Source: Tubulanus polymorphus (taxonomy: Eukaryota > Nemertea > Palaeonemertea > Tubulaniformes > Tubulanidae). Taken from it: a stretch of DNA of 64,000 nt. Shown here in pieces: positions 26,801-37,531 of the stretch. Below the pieces are notes generated by a model. The model made no database searches. It was given only the letters and a program-made list of their open reading frames with translations, and was not told where the DNA came from. Position 1 is the first letter of the stretch; every line of letters starts with the position of its first letter. The stretch covers positions 8,284,501 to 8,348,500 of the forward strand of contig NC_134031.1 of the NCBI RefSeq assembly GCF_964204645.1. Reading direction: 5' to 3'. Position numbers and translations under genes: made by a program.

Positions 26801-29800
26801 CTTGGTCTTATTGATTTAAATGCGGAATAGAATTGAATTTTCTGAAATTTGCTCAATAAAACAAAATTGATTTGGATTTGATATTTTTTGCAGCATAAAA
26901 TTGATTGAATTTGTAGTTTGAGCACGTGGCTAATTAGCATATCAAGGTCATCTATCCAATTTAAGAAAAAGCTATTTTTTCCGGACTTTGCACAATGGTC
27001 AATGATATTTTCTGTAGTGCTAATAAAAATATTCCTCCCAAAAACCAAATCAACTAAAGATTTCACAGAAATCGATCTTGAAATAAATTTTAGATCTTAA
27101 AATAAACCCAGGAAGTAAAACGGTAGACGATACCACAGGTTCACATGAACACCTGCTGATTTCTGCGGCTAAGCCAAACATAGAGGAGTCTTTGCTTTCT
27201 GATTGGCTTTTCAAAACCAATATTTTTGCGATCAGATATTCGCAAAAAAGCTCATATAAATTTTAACGAGGCCTCTTTCAAAATTCAGCTACGTACAGTT
27301 TGGAGAATGGATAATGCTTTAATGAATGATTTGTATGAATAAATGCTCAGTTGCACAGATAAAGAGCCTTTGCTCTGGAAACCATGTCATTTAAATTTGC
27401 TCCATTTATATAGTAATAGGCTCAGCCTATGGCTGGCCTAAAAACCCAGCAACGGAACCGGCCTGTAACTGTAACTAAAGGACCAGTCCTGTGCTCTCGA
27501 GGTACAATTTTTTATAATATCGATGAAAACTACATTGTTCATTCTACTAATTAAATTATGCAGATCTGTTTGCTTTAACAACTGCCCTGGGGCACTAAGG
27601 TGAGACTTGACGCCTCCGACAGTGGGAGGCAGGAAGAAATACATCAGATCGATTTGATTTGCTTTAAGCTTAAGAGTGAAATATGGCGCCGGTTATATGA
27701 CCAATGTCTATCACTTTCAAAGACTTTTTAATAATTATTGGACCGATAACGACTTAAATGAAAATCGATTAATAACTTTATTTCATTCAAAATAATAATT
27801 GCCCATGGGCCAAGAGGTTTTACCACAGCATTATGAAGTGCAAAGGTGAGATGATAAGTCGAAGTTCAAAATACCCGTAAACGATAGATGGATGAAATTT
27901 GTAATATACGAGTAGATTCGTTGACAGTCAAACGAATGAACCGTAGCAGCTACATCAGCATGTCGCGAATCCAAGGATGGAGCTGCGATACTGCGTTGGA
28001 CTTTTTGCCGATAATCTGCGGCTGCAGCCAGACCGGTTCAATCGCACGTATCGAGAAAGCCGTAGCCGCGATCAGAGCACACACGATGCCCATACGAAGA
28101 TGGGATCGCTACCGACAAGCCGTGTCGTGATGTCACGATATAAGAAATCGCCATTCATTGTCCAATGAACAACAATGGCTGCAAGTTGGCCATTTTGATT
28201 CTAACAAGGCCAGTTTTTGGGCTGAAGATGTGTCTGTCTAGGGTAGATACATGTGTAACCCAAATATCAAGACAATAACTTGAAGCGTCTTCAAAACTTC
28301 CCAAAATAACTGGATTCCGTCTATGGACGGACGGACGAACGAACAGACGACGACGGCTCACCCCCTACCCTCTAACCCATTAGAATATATTAAAATATAT
28401 TATTCAGAAATCTTCTTGATATTATTGTGATCAACTTCACCATTCAACCCAATATAATGTGACATAATCTTGAATACAAAGTTGCCAGATCTATTTTTGC
28501 AGCGTATTTAACCCCATTAATCTGATGAGTCATCAATTCAACGACTGTAAAAATGATGTGCTTTGGTTCGCTGTAAACATACACGACACGATGCCGACAC
28601 GCTCGTAATCGCTCTCTTGTCCCTCAAGAGCTAAAAATTGATTATTTTGGTGAAAAAAAATCGCTGCCAGGCAGCCATCTTGATTCTGATCAGGCCAGTT
28701 TTCGGGCAGAAGATGTATCTAGGGTAGATACAAGTACAAACCAAAGATAAAGACAATCCATCAAAGCGTCTTCAAAACTTCCCAAAATAACTGGATTTCG
28801 TTTACCGAAGAATGGACGGACGAAAAATGAATGCAATAGCCCGCTGAGACTAAAGTCCAAAGTGGGCTAAAACTGTATAAGTCATGGTGAGATGTGAGTG
28901 GCTAAAAGAATAGGGTGATTCTTTTGAGTTAATGAGAGATCAGTTAATATACCACAAGTCTCGAGGTTCATTCTATTTTCTATTAACTATTTACATACCT
29001 TTTACAATAAAGAATACAGATGAGATTCACCACATAATCCATTAACTCAATCATAAATCGCTCTTTAATATTCATTATGATAACGATGACATCAAGTATT
29101 GATATTCTTGTCGCTATTTCCAGTTTAGCTGCACCATTTGCTTCACTGATCTCAGACAAAACATGCAGCAAAGAACGCAAGTTGTTCAAAGCCATAAAAC
29201 CTACAGGTGGAGTTAGTTGAAATTGATTGAATTTCATAATCAACCAATCAAGCAGTTCTCTACAGAAGTGAGACTGTGTCTGTTCTTGGGTAAATGTTTC
29301 CGCAATGTAACAAATGATAAATTGATGACAAGATTTACTGACGAAAATACTTTCATCTTGAAAATGATTGCCAATAAACTGAACTCTATCTGAAAATACA
29401 GAAACAAATGTCTGGTTGAAAATCATTGGTAGAAATAGAAATTCTAGATGTAGGCCTACAAAGGTATATGATTAATCTAATCAATTGATTTAGTATGTTC
29501 AGTGAAAGGATTTTGAGTTCAAATCAAAATCTTGGAATTAATATCATTAGAAGTTATCAGCACATAGCGTCCCATATATTCAACTTCATAACCTTTTTTA
29601 ATGTATGGACCCCACTGAAAATTGACATGAGCTAAAACATCACAATGCTAAGTCATTTAACACTTCACAATAAAAACTATACACCTTGTAGTGGAACAAA
29701 TCTGGAAAATTGTCCAAAAATACACTCCAACTTTGCTATACTGAACTTAAACATTGGATGGATTTAAACTTGCTTCAGGCAAACGGTGACAAAACCGAGT

Positions 29801-31885
29801 TCTCCCTAATTGGCTCTCCATCACAGCTTACTAAGCTTCGCACATTTGATCTCAATCTTGATGATGCTGTAATTACTTCATCTCACTCCTTACGTAATCT
29901 CGGCGTCATTTTTGATCAGAACATGTCCATGGTAAAACATGTAAACCACTTATGCTCTGTAGCTTTCTATCACCTTAGAAACATAAGTAAGATCAGACAG
30001 TTTTTGAATCAAGGAATTGCTGAACGCCTTATTCACGCTTTTGTGACAACTCGCCTTGACTATTGCAACTCTTTACTCTTTGGCCTCCCTGACAACATTT
30101 TAGATAAATTACGTGTTCAAAATTCTGCTGCCCGGATCCTGACTCGAAACTCAAAATTTTGTCACATAACACCGATTCTACACGATCTGCATTGGCTTCC
30201 AATCAAACACCGCATCCAATTTAAAATCTTGATCCTTACTTATAAATCCTTGAATGGTCAGGCCCCACAATATTTGAAATCATTAGTGCAATACAAGGCA
30301 TCCTCTAGAGTGTTAAGATCAAACAGTCAATCACTTCTAGTCATCCCTCGTGTCAATCTAGTCTCTGCGGGTCATAGGGCCTTTTCTTACTCCCCACTAC
30401 TTTGGAACTCCTTACCAGATGCCATTAAATCTAGTCCTTCTACTGATGTTTTTAAATCGCAACTTAAAACCCATTTGTTCACTAAAGCTTTTAACTAATG
30501 ATGTAAATTGTTTTTTCTATCATTATGTTTGAATTGTGTCTTTATATTGTAAAGCCAATGAGCATATTTTATATGGATTTTAGGCTCAATAAATTATTAT
30601 CATTATTATTATTAAATATAATCATTAATAAGCCCATCAACAAGTTATTTATCTCTAATAGGACAACACATGTGGAAGTGTGCTATGTGTAAATACACAC
30701 CTGCAAGCAACAGGCACCTAAAAATTGCAGATCAAAATACTTATTTCTCAGTAACTGATGTCTTTGATTTAAGGCGAAAAACGCAAAAAGCCTAGGTTAC
30801 TTACTTTGCATTCTGGATGAAATATTTTGTATTTCAGGATATTTGGATAATGCCCCTAGTGTCAGAAACCAGGCATTACGGACTGACGCACACTTCCAAA
30901 TTCCTTCATCGTCGCAAACAAGTTGTAAAGTACGAAATACATTACTGCAACGGAGGCAGTTAAATCCAGCTGGAATCCTTCCAATATATTCACAAAGGTT
31001 CAAAGCAAATGATGCGATCTTTGGATCATTGTGATTTAAAGGCGCTATCTGGATGAATTCAATGACATTTTCACACTCAACAAACCATTGCCAGTTACCT
31101 GAAATATAAACACCATGATTCAAGATGAAACAGGCAACATAACAACTCATTCGAGCAAGAATCGAGCAAGAAGTATGATGGATATATATGTTCTACAAAT
31201 ATTTGAAAATTCGAATCATTATTTGCTGACTTTGCATTGCGCAGGGGCATTGGAAGCAATTTTTGATTGCCGTGGCCTAATGCCGATTTTGGACAGGTTT
31301 TAAATATTGCCGTGGCGAATATACTTAATTTCTTCAAAAACGTGGTATTCAAAGAAAAAAAAAACGTCATTCAGTAAATAATGTTCCAACGCCACTGTTG
31401 CGATGATATTAGTTTATTTGCTGACTTTCCATTGTGATGATATTAGCCTATAAGGTGCAAAACGTTGCTATCGACAATGCAAACCTTCAAATCGATGGAT
31501 GCAGTGTAAAATGGATGGTAGGCTTCTGTATTCGTAACATTGATTAAGTGAAAAATCCAGAAATCGATCCCAAAGACTGTGTAACAAAGTGATGAAACAC
31601 ATAGAAGTAAACGAATATGCCACATTTTATGTCATCTCGGTAAAGGATGACCGGTGACGAATAGTTAAGGCCTAGAGCAGAGGCCTACTTACATATTTCG
31701 GATGAACAAAAATGCTGTAGGCCTATCGTAGAAAGCAGTTTATCTAATGTTGTATCATCAACCACACATTTATCTGGGTTATTCAACACCTTAAACACTG
31801 CCGAGAGAGCACGTCTATAAGCGTCTGTATATATAATCTTTTGCAGTTCCAGGGTTTTATCCGTCGTCGGCGTCGTCATTGACAT
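11274..31885 (-). CDS. BRAT1: BRCA1-associated ATM activator 1 (BRAT1), ten exons
   Basis: BRAT1 is a HEAT/armadillo-repeat protein that binds the INTS9-INTS11 nuclease pair of Integrator and has been linked to ATM signalling. Coding exons (minus): 31885-31693, 31098-30805, 29389-28999, 24377-24264, 23461-23329, 23207-22952, 22915-22836, 14188-14014, 13793-13645, 11894-11274. Phases agree at every junction and give 801 residues; human BRAT1 has 821. Family matches are direct: DTTLDKLL near residue 44, NWEVRDST in exon 8, DRESYVRVAAVSAL in exon 9, DSDWEVKMFAL and PMSLLEDILAV in exon 10, and a DCY C-terminus. The introns (36 bp to 8.6 kb) hold three retroelement relics. The start codon is the first ATG of an N-terminus resembling the human one, with a foldback transposon 16 bp upstream. 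Weakest point: the 36 bp intron 6. Confidence 0.93.
12402..12918. mobile_element. pogo/Tigger-like MITE in BRAT1 intron 9
   Basis: The ends CAGTAGAATTGACGTAAG (left) and CTTACGCCAGTTCTACTG (right) are imperfect inverted repeats flanked by TA on both sides. The inner part keeps repeating AAGTCGGA words. End sequence and TA target fit pogo-group elements. No open frame for a transposase is left in its 517 bp. Confidence 0.75.
13645..13793 (-). CDS. BRAT1: BRAT1 coding exon 9
   Basis: The acceptor TTATTCTAG precedes GGAAAACT. It encodes GKTNWLSQWLEANEF and CDRESYVRVAAVSALSDA, matching human DPESYVRASAVTAMGQL. The donor is CACCAG|GTAACA, phase 0. Confidence 0.92.
14014..14188 (-). CDS. BRAT1: BRAT1 coding exon 8
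   Basis: The acceptor AATTTACAG precedes GTAGTCGAG (phase 0). It encodes VVEKVYRCIEMCMSNLL, then GFCSMNWEVRDSTTEF, the best-conserved HEAT segment of the family (human HPCWEVRDSALEF). The donor is TTCTG|GTAAGA, phase 1. Confidence 0.92.
14487..15360. mobile_element. Non-autonomous repeat, copy A (BRAT1 intron 7)
   Basis: An ~870 bp element beginning CAAGAGCCCTAAGGGGCAC and ending CTATGGCTGGCCTAAAAAC. A near-identical copy in the same orientation lies at 26598-27448. The termini hold short inverted GGCCAGCC/GGCTGGCC words. The open frames in both copies are not conserved. Family not recognised. Confidence 0.75.
17162..17324. mobile_element. MITE with 27 bp perfect inverted ends, TGT duplication
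   Basis: The first 27 bp (from GGGATCATTCATTTATTA) are an exact reverse complement of the last 27 bp. Both sides are flanked by TGT. The interior has a G-rich GGGGAGGGGGAGGGG block. A 3 bp target duplication with GGG ends suits the PIF/Harbinger type. Only 163 bp, no coding capacity. Confidence 0.75.
17533..17800. repeat. Tandem repeat, about 118 bp, under three copies
   Basis: Units start with TATCAC(T/C)GT at 17533 and 17651, and a shortened one at 17745. Shared blocks are GGTAACAACTTCGTACTT, TTGGCTACTAGGAACTCA and GTACGGTTAACCTGTGGA. The last unit is diverged. Confidence 0.75.
18932..22660 (+). mobile_element. Decayed Ty3/gypsy retrotransposon in BRAT1 intron 7
   Basis: The element lies antisense to BRAT1. 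Order along the plus strand: a gag-like segment (18950-19250), then without protease or most of reverse transcriptase the RNase H end (TDHAAFKWL, near 19340), the NADALSRIP tether (19460), integrase (to about 20550), a basic C-terminal tail, a polypurine tract AGGGGGGAG at 22390 and a possible 3' LTR from about 22400. No matching 5' LTR was found. It is interrupted by stops and frameshifts. A 19-20 bp CTTGTATATAGAC repeat occurs three times at 22040-22100. Confidence 0.8.
18950..20554 (+). pseudogene. Ty3/gypsy gag-pol remnant
   Basis: Gag-like text (FKAWLERFDSYCEIMGI) runs directly into RNase H residues, so an internal deletion removed protease and the polymerase core. The integrase part keeps the IHSDRGANF motif near 20220 and YHPMGNGQV near 20315, but the glutamate expected just after GQV is lysine, so the catalytic triad is broken. 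Stops separate the pieces near 19404, 19838 and 20552. Not functional. Described as a relic only. Confidence 0.8.
22836..22915 (-). CDS. BRAT1: BRAT1 coding exon 7
   Basis: An 80 bp exon after a 36 bp intron. The acceptor TTAAAATTCAG precedes GGAAAGAAAATCC, encoding KENPINIKFCMHLLIDQ and ending DPSLDQV. The donor is GTG|GTAAGT, phase 0, which fits exon 8 directly. Confidence 0.78.
22952..23207 (-). CDS. BRAT1: BRAT1 coding exon 6
   Basis: Acceptor TTGATTTTTAG, then KGIQMLTARDVHDFMRV. The chosen donor is TACT|GTAATT at 22951, phase 1, because only this lets the next exon continue in its open frame. An alternative donor CCCG|GTACTG at 22956 would put exon 7 out of frame. Confidence 0.75.
23329..23461 (-). 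CDS. BRAT1: BRAT1 coding exon 5
   Basis: Acceptor TTATTTTCAG, donor AAAAG|GTACGT, phase 0 at the end. Encodes RFDKEFNEFEGMILRPVK through TKISVIFQK. Confidence 0.87.
23659..23916. mobile_element. MITE with ~17 bp imperfect inverted ends (BRAT1 intron 5)
   Basis: Left TAGCTGCGATCACACG and right CGTGTGATAGCGGCTTA are imperfect reverse complements. Inside, a ~55 bp unit containing CGCTTTGTTTGAGCATGG is tandemly duplicated at about 23766 and 23811. A half copy ending CGCCGTGTGAGCGAGCC lies near 36235-36250. Confidence 0.6.
24264..24377 (-). CDS. BRAT1: BRAT1 coding exon 4
   Basis: A 114 bp exon. The acceptor TTTCTTTCAG joins phase 2 to SKSNESSTVVEKLIGVPD and ends IDLMTCLFI. The donor is ATCAG|GTAACT, phase 2. 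The reading frame is open only in this phase. Confidence 0.87.
24470..24800. repeat. Copy of the CCCCTGGTGACC repeat family
   Basis: Begins AACTAGGGGTCCAGGGACAC and carries about two units with CTTGAAACTCACCACAATCAT and a following AAAATATG. The same family forms the array at 40200-40830, and its head alone is near 24087. Confidence 0.7.
25315..25990 (-). pseudogene. BEL/Pao retrotransposon fragment (integrase C-terminus, DUF5641)
   Basis: A 180-residue open frame (25857-25315) in BRAT1 intron 3, on the same strand as BRAT1. It contains EIEASLNDRPIT, a SEYLVSLREFHKH stretch, VGDIVLIESEF and a terminal KLFPLEV. This is the order of the end of a BEL/Pao integrase followed by DUF5641. Upstream, to about 25990, an earlier integrase piece (GGFYERLIGLT) continues in another frame with stops, so the copy is frameshifted. 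No gag, protease, polymerase or LTR was found. Confidence 0.8.
26125..26560. repeat. Dispersed repeat related to the right window edge
   Basis: The segment with ACTGATGACATTAAGACGG and GCCGCCAATTGCG is matched in reverse complement near 63840-63900. A CAGCCATCTTG(T) word is shared with 13300, 28675 and 63483. The family is unclear. Confidence 0.5.
26598..27448. mobile_element. Non-autonomous repeat, copy B (BRAT1 intron 3)
   Basis: Second copy of the element at 14487-15360, same orientation, starting CAAGAGCCCCAAGGGGCAC and ending TGGCTGGCCTAAAAACC. It differs by scattered substitutions and small indels. Open frames seen on either strand are not shared with copy A. Confidence 0.75.
28165..28335. 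repeat. Dispersed repeat, copy 1 (BRAT1 intron 3)
   Basis: Contains CCATTTTGATTCTAACAAGG, GGGCTGAAGATGTGTCT and CTTCAAAACTTCCCAAAATA. Copies lie at 28670-28805 (same orientation) and 63358-63510 (inverted). Confidence 0.7.
28670..28805. repeat. Dispersed repeat, copy 2 (BRAT1 intron 3)
   Basis: Shares GCCATCTTGATTCTGATCAG, AGAAGATGTATCTAGGGT and GCGTCTTCAAAACTTCCC with the copy 500 bp upstream. Its end ATAACTGGATTTCG is the same. Confidence 0.7.
28999..29389 (-). CDS. BRAT1: BRAT1 coding exon 3
   Basis: The acceptor GTATTTTCAG precedes ATAGAGTTCAG; the joined codon gives Asn, then RVQFIGNHFQDES. The donor is AAAAG|GTATGT, phase 2. It encodes a helix-rich segment of about 130 residues with no other recognisable motif. 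Confidence 0.88.
29680..30625 (+). mobile_element. 5'-truncated L2/CR1-type LINE in BRAT1 intron 2
   Basis: A 262-residue open frame (29710-30498) covers only the end of the reverse transcriptase and the C-terminal domain. LDYCNSLLFGLPDN, RVQNSAARILTRNSKFCHIT, DLHWLPIKHRIQFKILIL and a final LFTKAF are hallmark blocks of L2/CR1 and Rex1-like LINEs. The catalytic YADD motif and endonuclease are missing. The 3' end is a CAATAAATTATT tail with ATT repeats. It lies antisense to BRAT1. The long open frame suggests a fairly young insertion. Confidence 0.85.
30805..31098 (-). CDS. BRAT1: BRAT1 coding exon 2
   Basis: The acceptor TATATTTCAG precedes GTAACTGG, and the split codon gives Cys, followed by NWQWFVECENVIEFIQ. 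The donor is GTAAGT after CAAA, phase 1. The residues ALNLCEYIGRIPAGFNCL align with the human RLAGTFAAQENCFQYL region. Confidence 0.9.
31693..31885 (-). CDS. BRAT1: BRAT1 coding exon 1
   Basis: Encodes residues 1-64, starting MSMTTPTTDKTLELQ and containing the VDDTTLDKLLSTIG segment that matches the human N-terminus. It ends at a consensus donor GTAAGT, phase 1. A second in-frame ATG lies two codons downstream of the first. Confidence 0.88.
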
Positions 31886-31901
31886 TGTTTGTACTTTTTA
31901 G

Positions 31902-32689
31902 CACAGGGGTTTGGCGATGGGCTTGGATTTTATTTCCGGGTTGTTGATAATCTCGCGAGAATGGCGCTAAATATGAACTGCGAATAAATTCAAAATATCA
32001 CGGAAATACCTTGTGTTTATATTGTTTATTTATCCGCTATAAAGTTCTGATAAACAATTGGTCGTTAAGAATCATTATCAGACGGTCGTCACGCTTTACT
32101 ATATAAAATCACAAGGGATGAAACGCCAGGCCTCCGCTGTACTTAAATTTTCAGCCAGAAAGTTGGGACAGTCACGTGACATTCTGATGACGTCATCGCA
32201 TTTAAAACTTCAACACGAAAAGTTAACATATTTACAGACCGATATCAATTGTCAGATTATGATTCATATGAAATAAATAACTTATAAGTAATAAATTATG
32301 ACGAAATATATAATTCATAGTAAAAAAATGCATTTGAATGTAAGTTATTCTCAAATATTTTTCGTATCATAGTTTCCATCTTATATGCTTCAGGTTCGCG
32401 TTCAGTCAAATAAGAAGCGTTAAGTCACGTGACTGTCCCAACTTTCTGGCTGGCACAACTCTGAAGGCGTTTCATCCCTTGTTCTTTTATATAGTAGCGT
32501 GACGACCGTCTGATAATGATTCTTAACGACCAATTGTTTATCGAAACTTTATAGCGGATAAATAAACAATATAAACACAAGGTATTTCCGTGATATTTTG
32601 AATTTATTCGCAGTTCATATTTAGCGCCATTCTCGCGAGATTATCAACAACCCGGAAATAAAATCCAAGCCCATCGCCAAACCCCTGTG
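31902..32689. mobile_element. Foldback DNA transposon abutting the BRAT1 start
   Basis: The 788 bp element has inverted arms of about 270 bp (31902-32175 and 32420-32689) starting CACAGGGGTTTGGCGATGG. It is flanked on both sides by the 8 bp duplication CTTTTTAG (31894-31901 and 32690-32697). An 8 bp duplication suits hAT or P superfamily non-autonomous elements. Both arms carry TCTCGCGAGAATGGCGC. The interior has CACGTGAC and TGACGTCA words. It contains no transposase. Confidence 0.88.
31951..31960. promoter_or_regulatory. TCTCGCGAGA promoter-type palindrome (proximal arm)
   Basis: TCTCGCGAGA is a known core-promoter element of vertebrate CpG-island genes, bound by BANP. It is followed by ATGGCG, a YY1-like word. 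It lies 66 bp upstream of the BRAT1 ATG, inside the foldback arm. The mirrored copy is at 32631-32640. Promoter function here is inferred. Confidence 0.4.
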
Positions 32690-32972
32690 CTTTTTAGTTG
32701 TGGCTGTGTTTATCAATTTAACCCTTTCATTTAGAACGTGTTATTTTTCTCTCGCTGTTTTGATATGTTTGGGTGTTTGATATTTATCCACTGTATTGCT
32801 TCTCTACTGTATTCACTTTGTTGACGTATTGCTATGATGTTTAACTTTAAAATTTTAAATAGTGTCAATAAAGAAAGGATTGAATTGAATTACCACATGA
32901 CCTTGATAATAAGGGGGTTGCTCCGGATATATCCCGAGTAGACTGGTTGCCGGTCTCTTTTTGATCCTACAT

Positions 32973-33021
32973 TTTTATGTGAAATGAGATGGAAAATCTT
33001 TCCATCTCATTTCACATAAAA
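32973..33021. repeat. Perfect hairpin, 23 bp arms, 3-base loop
   Basis: The left arm begins TTTTATGTGAAATGAGAT, the loop is ATC, and the right arm (32999-33021) is its exact reverse complement. It could be a foldback relic or an RNA hairpin if transcribed. Confidence 0.8.
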
Positions 33022-34721
33022 GTGCCTGCCCTAAAAATCAGTGTCAAATTTTGGGGCTAGACCTTTCGATATTTAGATACCGTGATTACCGGTAATTTTC
33101 ATTTTTAGTAAGAATGATGAGTATCGGCGGGCAGGGGTTCAGGTATCCCCGGCACTCCTACCATTAGCTTCTTCGACTTCGGTCCTTCAAGTTTTCAATA
33201 GGAAAGTGCCCCTCTTCACGGTGAAAAATTAACTTTTCTCGAAATAGAACTGCCCCTCAACGGGCCGAGGCTTATACAGGTACCCGGCGTCCAAGCGGTC
33301 AAGAGTGCGTACCGTACTCGAAGCCCTGTCGACTCTAAATTAGGCCATAGATTCTATGATTAGGCCATATATATACCTGGTAAAGCACCTGTGATCATTC
33401 AAATTACTACGATTATGCCTTCTTGAGTTGAAACATTTGTTTAATGCTGCCTAACTGTTTAATGCTGGCAACAATTCGAAGGTCACGTAATTTCGAGATG
33501 TGACTCGACTAATACACATCCCTAGAGCACGTCCGAGTCGACGTCTCGTATCGGTTACTGTGCGACTCTCATGGATCAGGACTGAGTTTAGGTGGATCAT
33601 CGAACACTGCCCGTATAAGAGGCCCTAAGTCTAAATAATGTCAAAGATATATTCTTGTGGATATTCTCAGGTCTGATTTTCCGTTTTGTGGCTCATTTGG
33701 ATGAGGTCATGCCGTTTATTATCTCAAAGACATTTGCCCCTCGGCTCCTTAACGGCGTTAAAAAACACATGCAACGACATACTAGGTGAACATCACATTT
33801 ATAAACGAATGCCAAGGGATTTTGGAAAATGAATCGCTTTATTGATATAATAAAATTTCTCGATATATACACAACTTTACTTTACTTTTGCATAATAATA
33901 CGATGGGTAGCCATATTCATTAAAATTCGGAAAAAAAGACACATATAGATCGTACATATGTATTTACATGTACATGTATTAGTCTCTAGTTCATGAAAAT
34001 CAACCAGCCATTCTATGAACTCCACAGATGACTAGATCTCGTACATGGACAACAATAATAAATATAAGTAAACATACAAACATAATAATGCTGTTAATTC
34101 TGTAAATATGAAAAGAAAATTAATACAATCTAAAGTCATGATATATAGTTGAATTAGTACATGTATAGTCAGAACTAGTAATAGTCATGCGTATCTTGAA
34201 ATACATGTGAAAGGTAACCGTAACTAAATTCCGAATTACATTTGTCCCAATGGAAATCATAATTCAATGCATGTAGTTTTATTCCCGAAGTCACCTCCTC
34301 CTTTGCTCAATTGCTCAAGCATTTTAGTCATGTTCATGAAGCTGGATACGCAATGAGTTGCCATGAAGAATAAGTTATATTACCTTTTTGGAGAAGCTCA
34401 AATGACTAATGTCTAATAGTCAACATTGCATCCAGGGTTTGGATTTGATACCGATATTTTTGATTAGATGTACCTGCTAATGCTAATAGGCTGAGAGGCA
34501 CCTTTACAAGTTCAATTAATGTAACTAACTAGTGACTACAAACACTAGATGTTAGTCATTTCACCACATCCTCCAAAGGCCAAAAGGTACCCCGAGAAGG
34601 TTTTTAGTAACAATTCATAGAAATATTGGTCCCACCGTGAAGGAGTCTAACATTACAGTCTTACCCCCATAGAATATCAATAGAAGAGATCCAATTAAAA
34701 CTGCAGGACTAATGAATCTAA

Positions 34722-34882
34722 CTGTAGAACTCACTTAATTCAGATATTTATTTAATTTGGATGAAATATTTGGTCTACTTAACCTGAAACCATGTAAATT
34801 ATTATTCATGATTCGGATTTTACTTAATTTGGAGAAATCTGGGCAAAGTCCCTAGTCATCCGAATTAATTGAGTTCTAATGT
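34722..34882. mobile_element. pogo/Tigger-like MITE
   Basis: Imperfect inverted ends CTGTAGAACTCACTTAATTC and CGAATTAATTGAGTTCTAAT. It belongs to the same end type as the elements at 10208 and 12402. Confidence 0.6.
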
Positions 34883-35965
34883 AGAAACATGGACCCCACA
34901 TGGAAACAAGCAATCTGTTTGGCCTAATGGTAGCACATTAACAGAATCATTAATGAAATACTACCAGAGATACATGCATTGTAAAATAAACATGATTAAA
35001 TACAACATTACCCACAGGAAAAATATTCTGAAATGACACCCACATAAATCAACTTTGATTTGATATTATGCAGCTGTATATATAAAATATACAGTAGACT
35101 CTTGCTAAAGTCAGATCTTACTGGGATGTGGAATTTTGTCAGACTTGAGCAATAAACCAAGGTATATCCAGTGCGATATTCTGAATATAATTCATATAGA
35201 GGGAAATATCGAAAACATTTTTACAAGCATCCAAGTTCAAGGGTTATCCAAGGTGGTCAGATCCAATTTTGGTGAAGTTTACTGTACACTTAGAGAATTC
35301 AGTCAACCGTTTACTTAAGACAAAAGACACACTCATGCACCATGTACACAGTATAATCTAGTTTATACGTCGGTATATGAACATTACATGTGACTATGGT
35401 GATAGTCATATTAGTCCCTACCCTGGACCACCCCCTCAAATATCTGACTCATTCTGGCCTTCAAATTTTTGACAAGGCATTCAGTCCGAGACATATCTCT
35501 CATTGAAAATGAATGTAAAAATTGAGGGCAGACATTTTATTCTAAAGATTTTAAAAATTAGTCGTCCAGACATCACACAGCAAATAGTGATACAGAGGAT
35601 GTATTTTATCAAGGAGATTATGATTTTTATCACAATCTTCTTAAGGAATGATAGATAGATATGGTTTTTATCGCAAGGAATGATATAAGTAAGTGAATAT
35701 AACCAAAGTAAAAAATTCTTTTAGCCAGCTTCTTCAGGAATGAGGAATGAATTAATTTTGATTTTGCTTCCCTTAACCACAGATGCATAGGCAAACTTGT
35801 ACATGTACTTTTACATATGCATATGAACAACATTGCCTAGTTCTCTATCCATTTATAGGAATCGTACAGTAAACTACAGATATAAAGTCATCATGTAGGC
35901 TACTTATTGTTTAAACATTTGAATTATATGCAGGCAGAGGTGAATTCAGATAGCATGACTTTTTC

Positions 35966-36127
35966 AGTCAAACCTGCTTAATCTGGATTTTGGTCTAATC
36001 CGGAGAGTATTTGCAGTCCATTTGTTCATTAATTCATACAAGAAAATGACCTTGAATCCGGATTTTCCGTAAACCAGATGAATTTTGTTGGACCCAAATA
36101 TTCCGAATTAAGCGGATTTTACTGTAT
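35966..36127. mobile_element. pogo/Tigger-like MITE, second copy
   Basis: Same orientation and layout as 10208-10377: CAAACCTGCTTAATCTGG at the left, GCAGTCCATTTGTTCATTAA inside, AAGCGGATTTTACTG at the right and TATA at the border. Confidence 0.65.
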
Positions 36128-37531
36128 AGGCCCTTTTCAGTTCTTCCTCCTTAGATTTAGCCCGTTCCAAAAATTTGGAACCGATTTTTTGCGTGCGTGA
36201 ATGCTTGATCCAAATTTAAACCGGTCTAAATAACGCCGTGTGAGCGAGCCATATTATTCTCAATCTACATCTGTACGTACATTATACGTTTGATAAAAAA
36301 TGATGCTCTCCAAATGTTTAACAACTCATCTTGGACAATTTGGTAACTTTTGAGTATTGGAAAAGTCACGCAATAAGGAACGTAGGTCATATATGTCTAT
36401 CAAATAGTTCATGAAATAAAGCCGTAAATGATCAGTAAGAATGTATCCTTTTTTTAAAAATCCATTTAGATTATCGCATCTGGTATTTTTGGGGGATTTT
36501 ATGGAGGTGGCTTCTCCAATGAAAATAACATCTTAGGATCCTGAATCTGCATACAGTGAAATATTTATGGATGATGAGGATATTTAGATTGGTGGATAAT
36601 TGAGAGACATTGTAAGAAGTCCTAAATGATACAACAATCAAACCTCTTTACAACAAAGTTCCAGGGGCAAAATAAAAACTTTGTTGTATCCGATACTTTG
36701 GTGTCAGGCGCAGTTTTCAAATGCCTTTGAAAAATTTATGTTTCGGGCAAAAAAGTAAATAAAAGGGCACACAATTTGTGCGCCATAAAAACTAATTGCA
36801 TTTTTTTTTTACTCAAAAGGGCACTATCATAAAAGAGACATTATTTATGCTCTATAAATCTAAGCGAAAAAGGACAAATTTCGCCAAAAATCTAAAAACG
36901 GCACAAGCAAATTGAATGTGAAGGCAAATTTAGTGGCATGATAGCAATAAATGGCACTCAAACTCAAACTCGCTCGCTGGGCATTAATACTGGCCCTTTT
37001 CAAAGTTGGCGCCCTTTTTTCACTGTGCTGTAGTCACTGTATCGCCCTTTTTTCACTGTGCTGTAGTCACTGTAGGGCCCTGGCCCAGTTCTGAAACACC
37101 ATGACTTTTATGCAGGACCATTCAAAAGATCCCGTGCAACGTATCACTGAACACGCTATGAGACGACCAACACTTCATTTCCTACCATAAGCTGAATAAA
37201 CCAAACTTATTTAGACTAACAAACCGCTCGAGTTTATCTGTTCGATGAGCTGCTCAGAGTCTTCAAATTAAACATTCTGCATACATCCACTTTTTTTCGT
37301 TCCTTTTTGAGATATTTTGACTTTAGTGGCCAAATTAAATGCATGCATTTATGAGGCACCGTTGTAGAAAATATGAACGGATGAGGTGTTATTGTTACTA
37401 GGTTGTCAGAAACTACGGGAGCGTTCAGTATATAAAAACAATGCTTTGTATTAAACACATGGGTTCGATTGATCAATATTTTCTGCTGCGGCCGCGGGGA
37501 ATTACATTGTAACCGATGAATATTGCTCTTA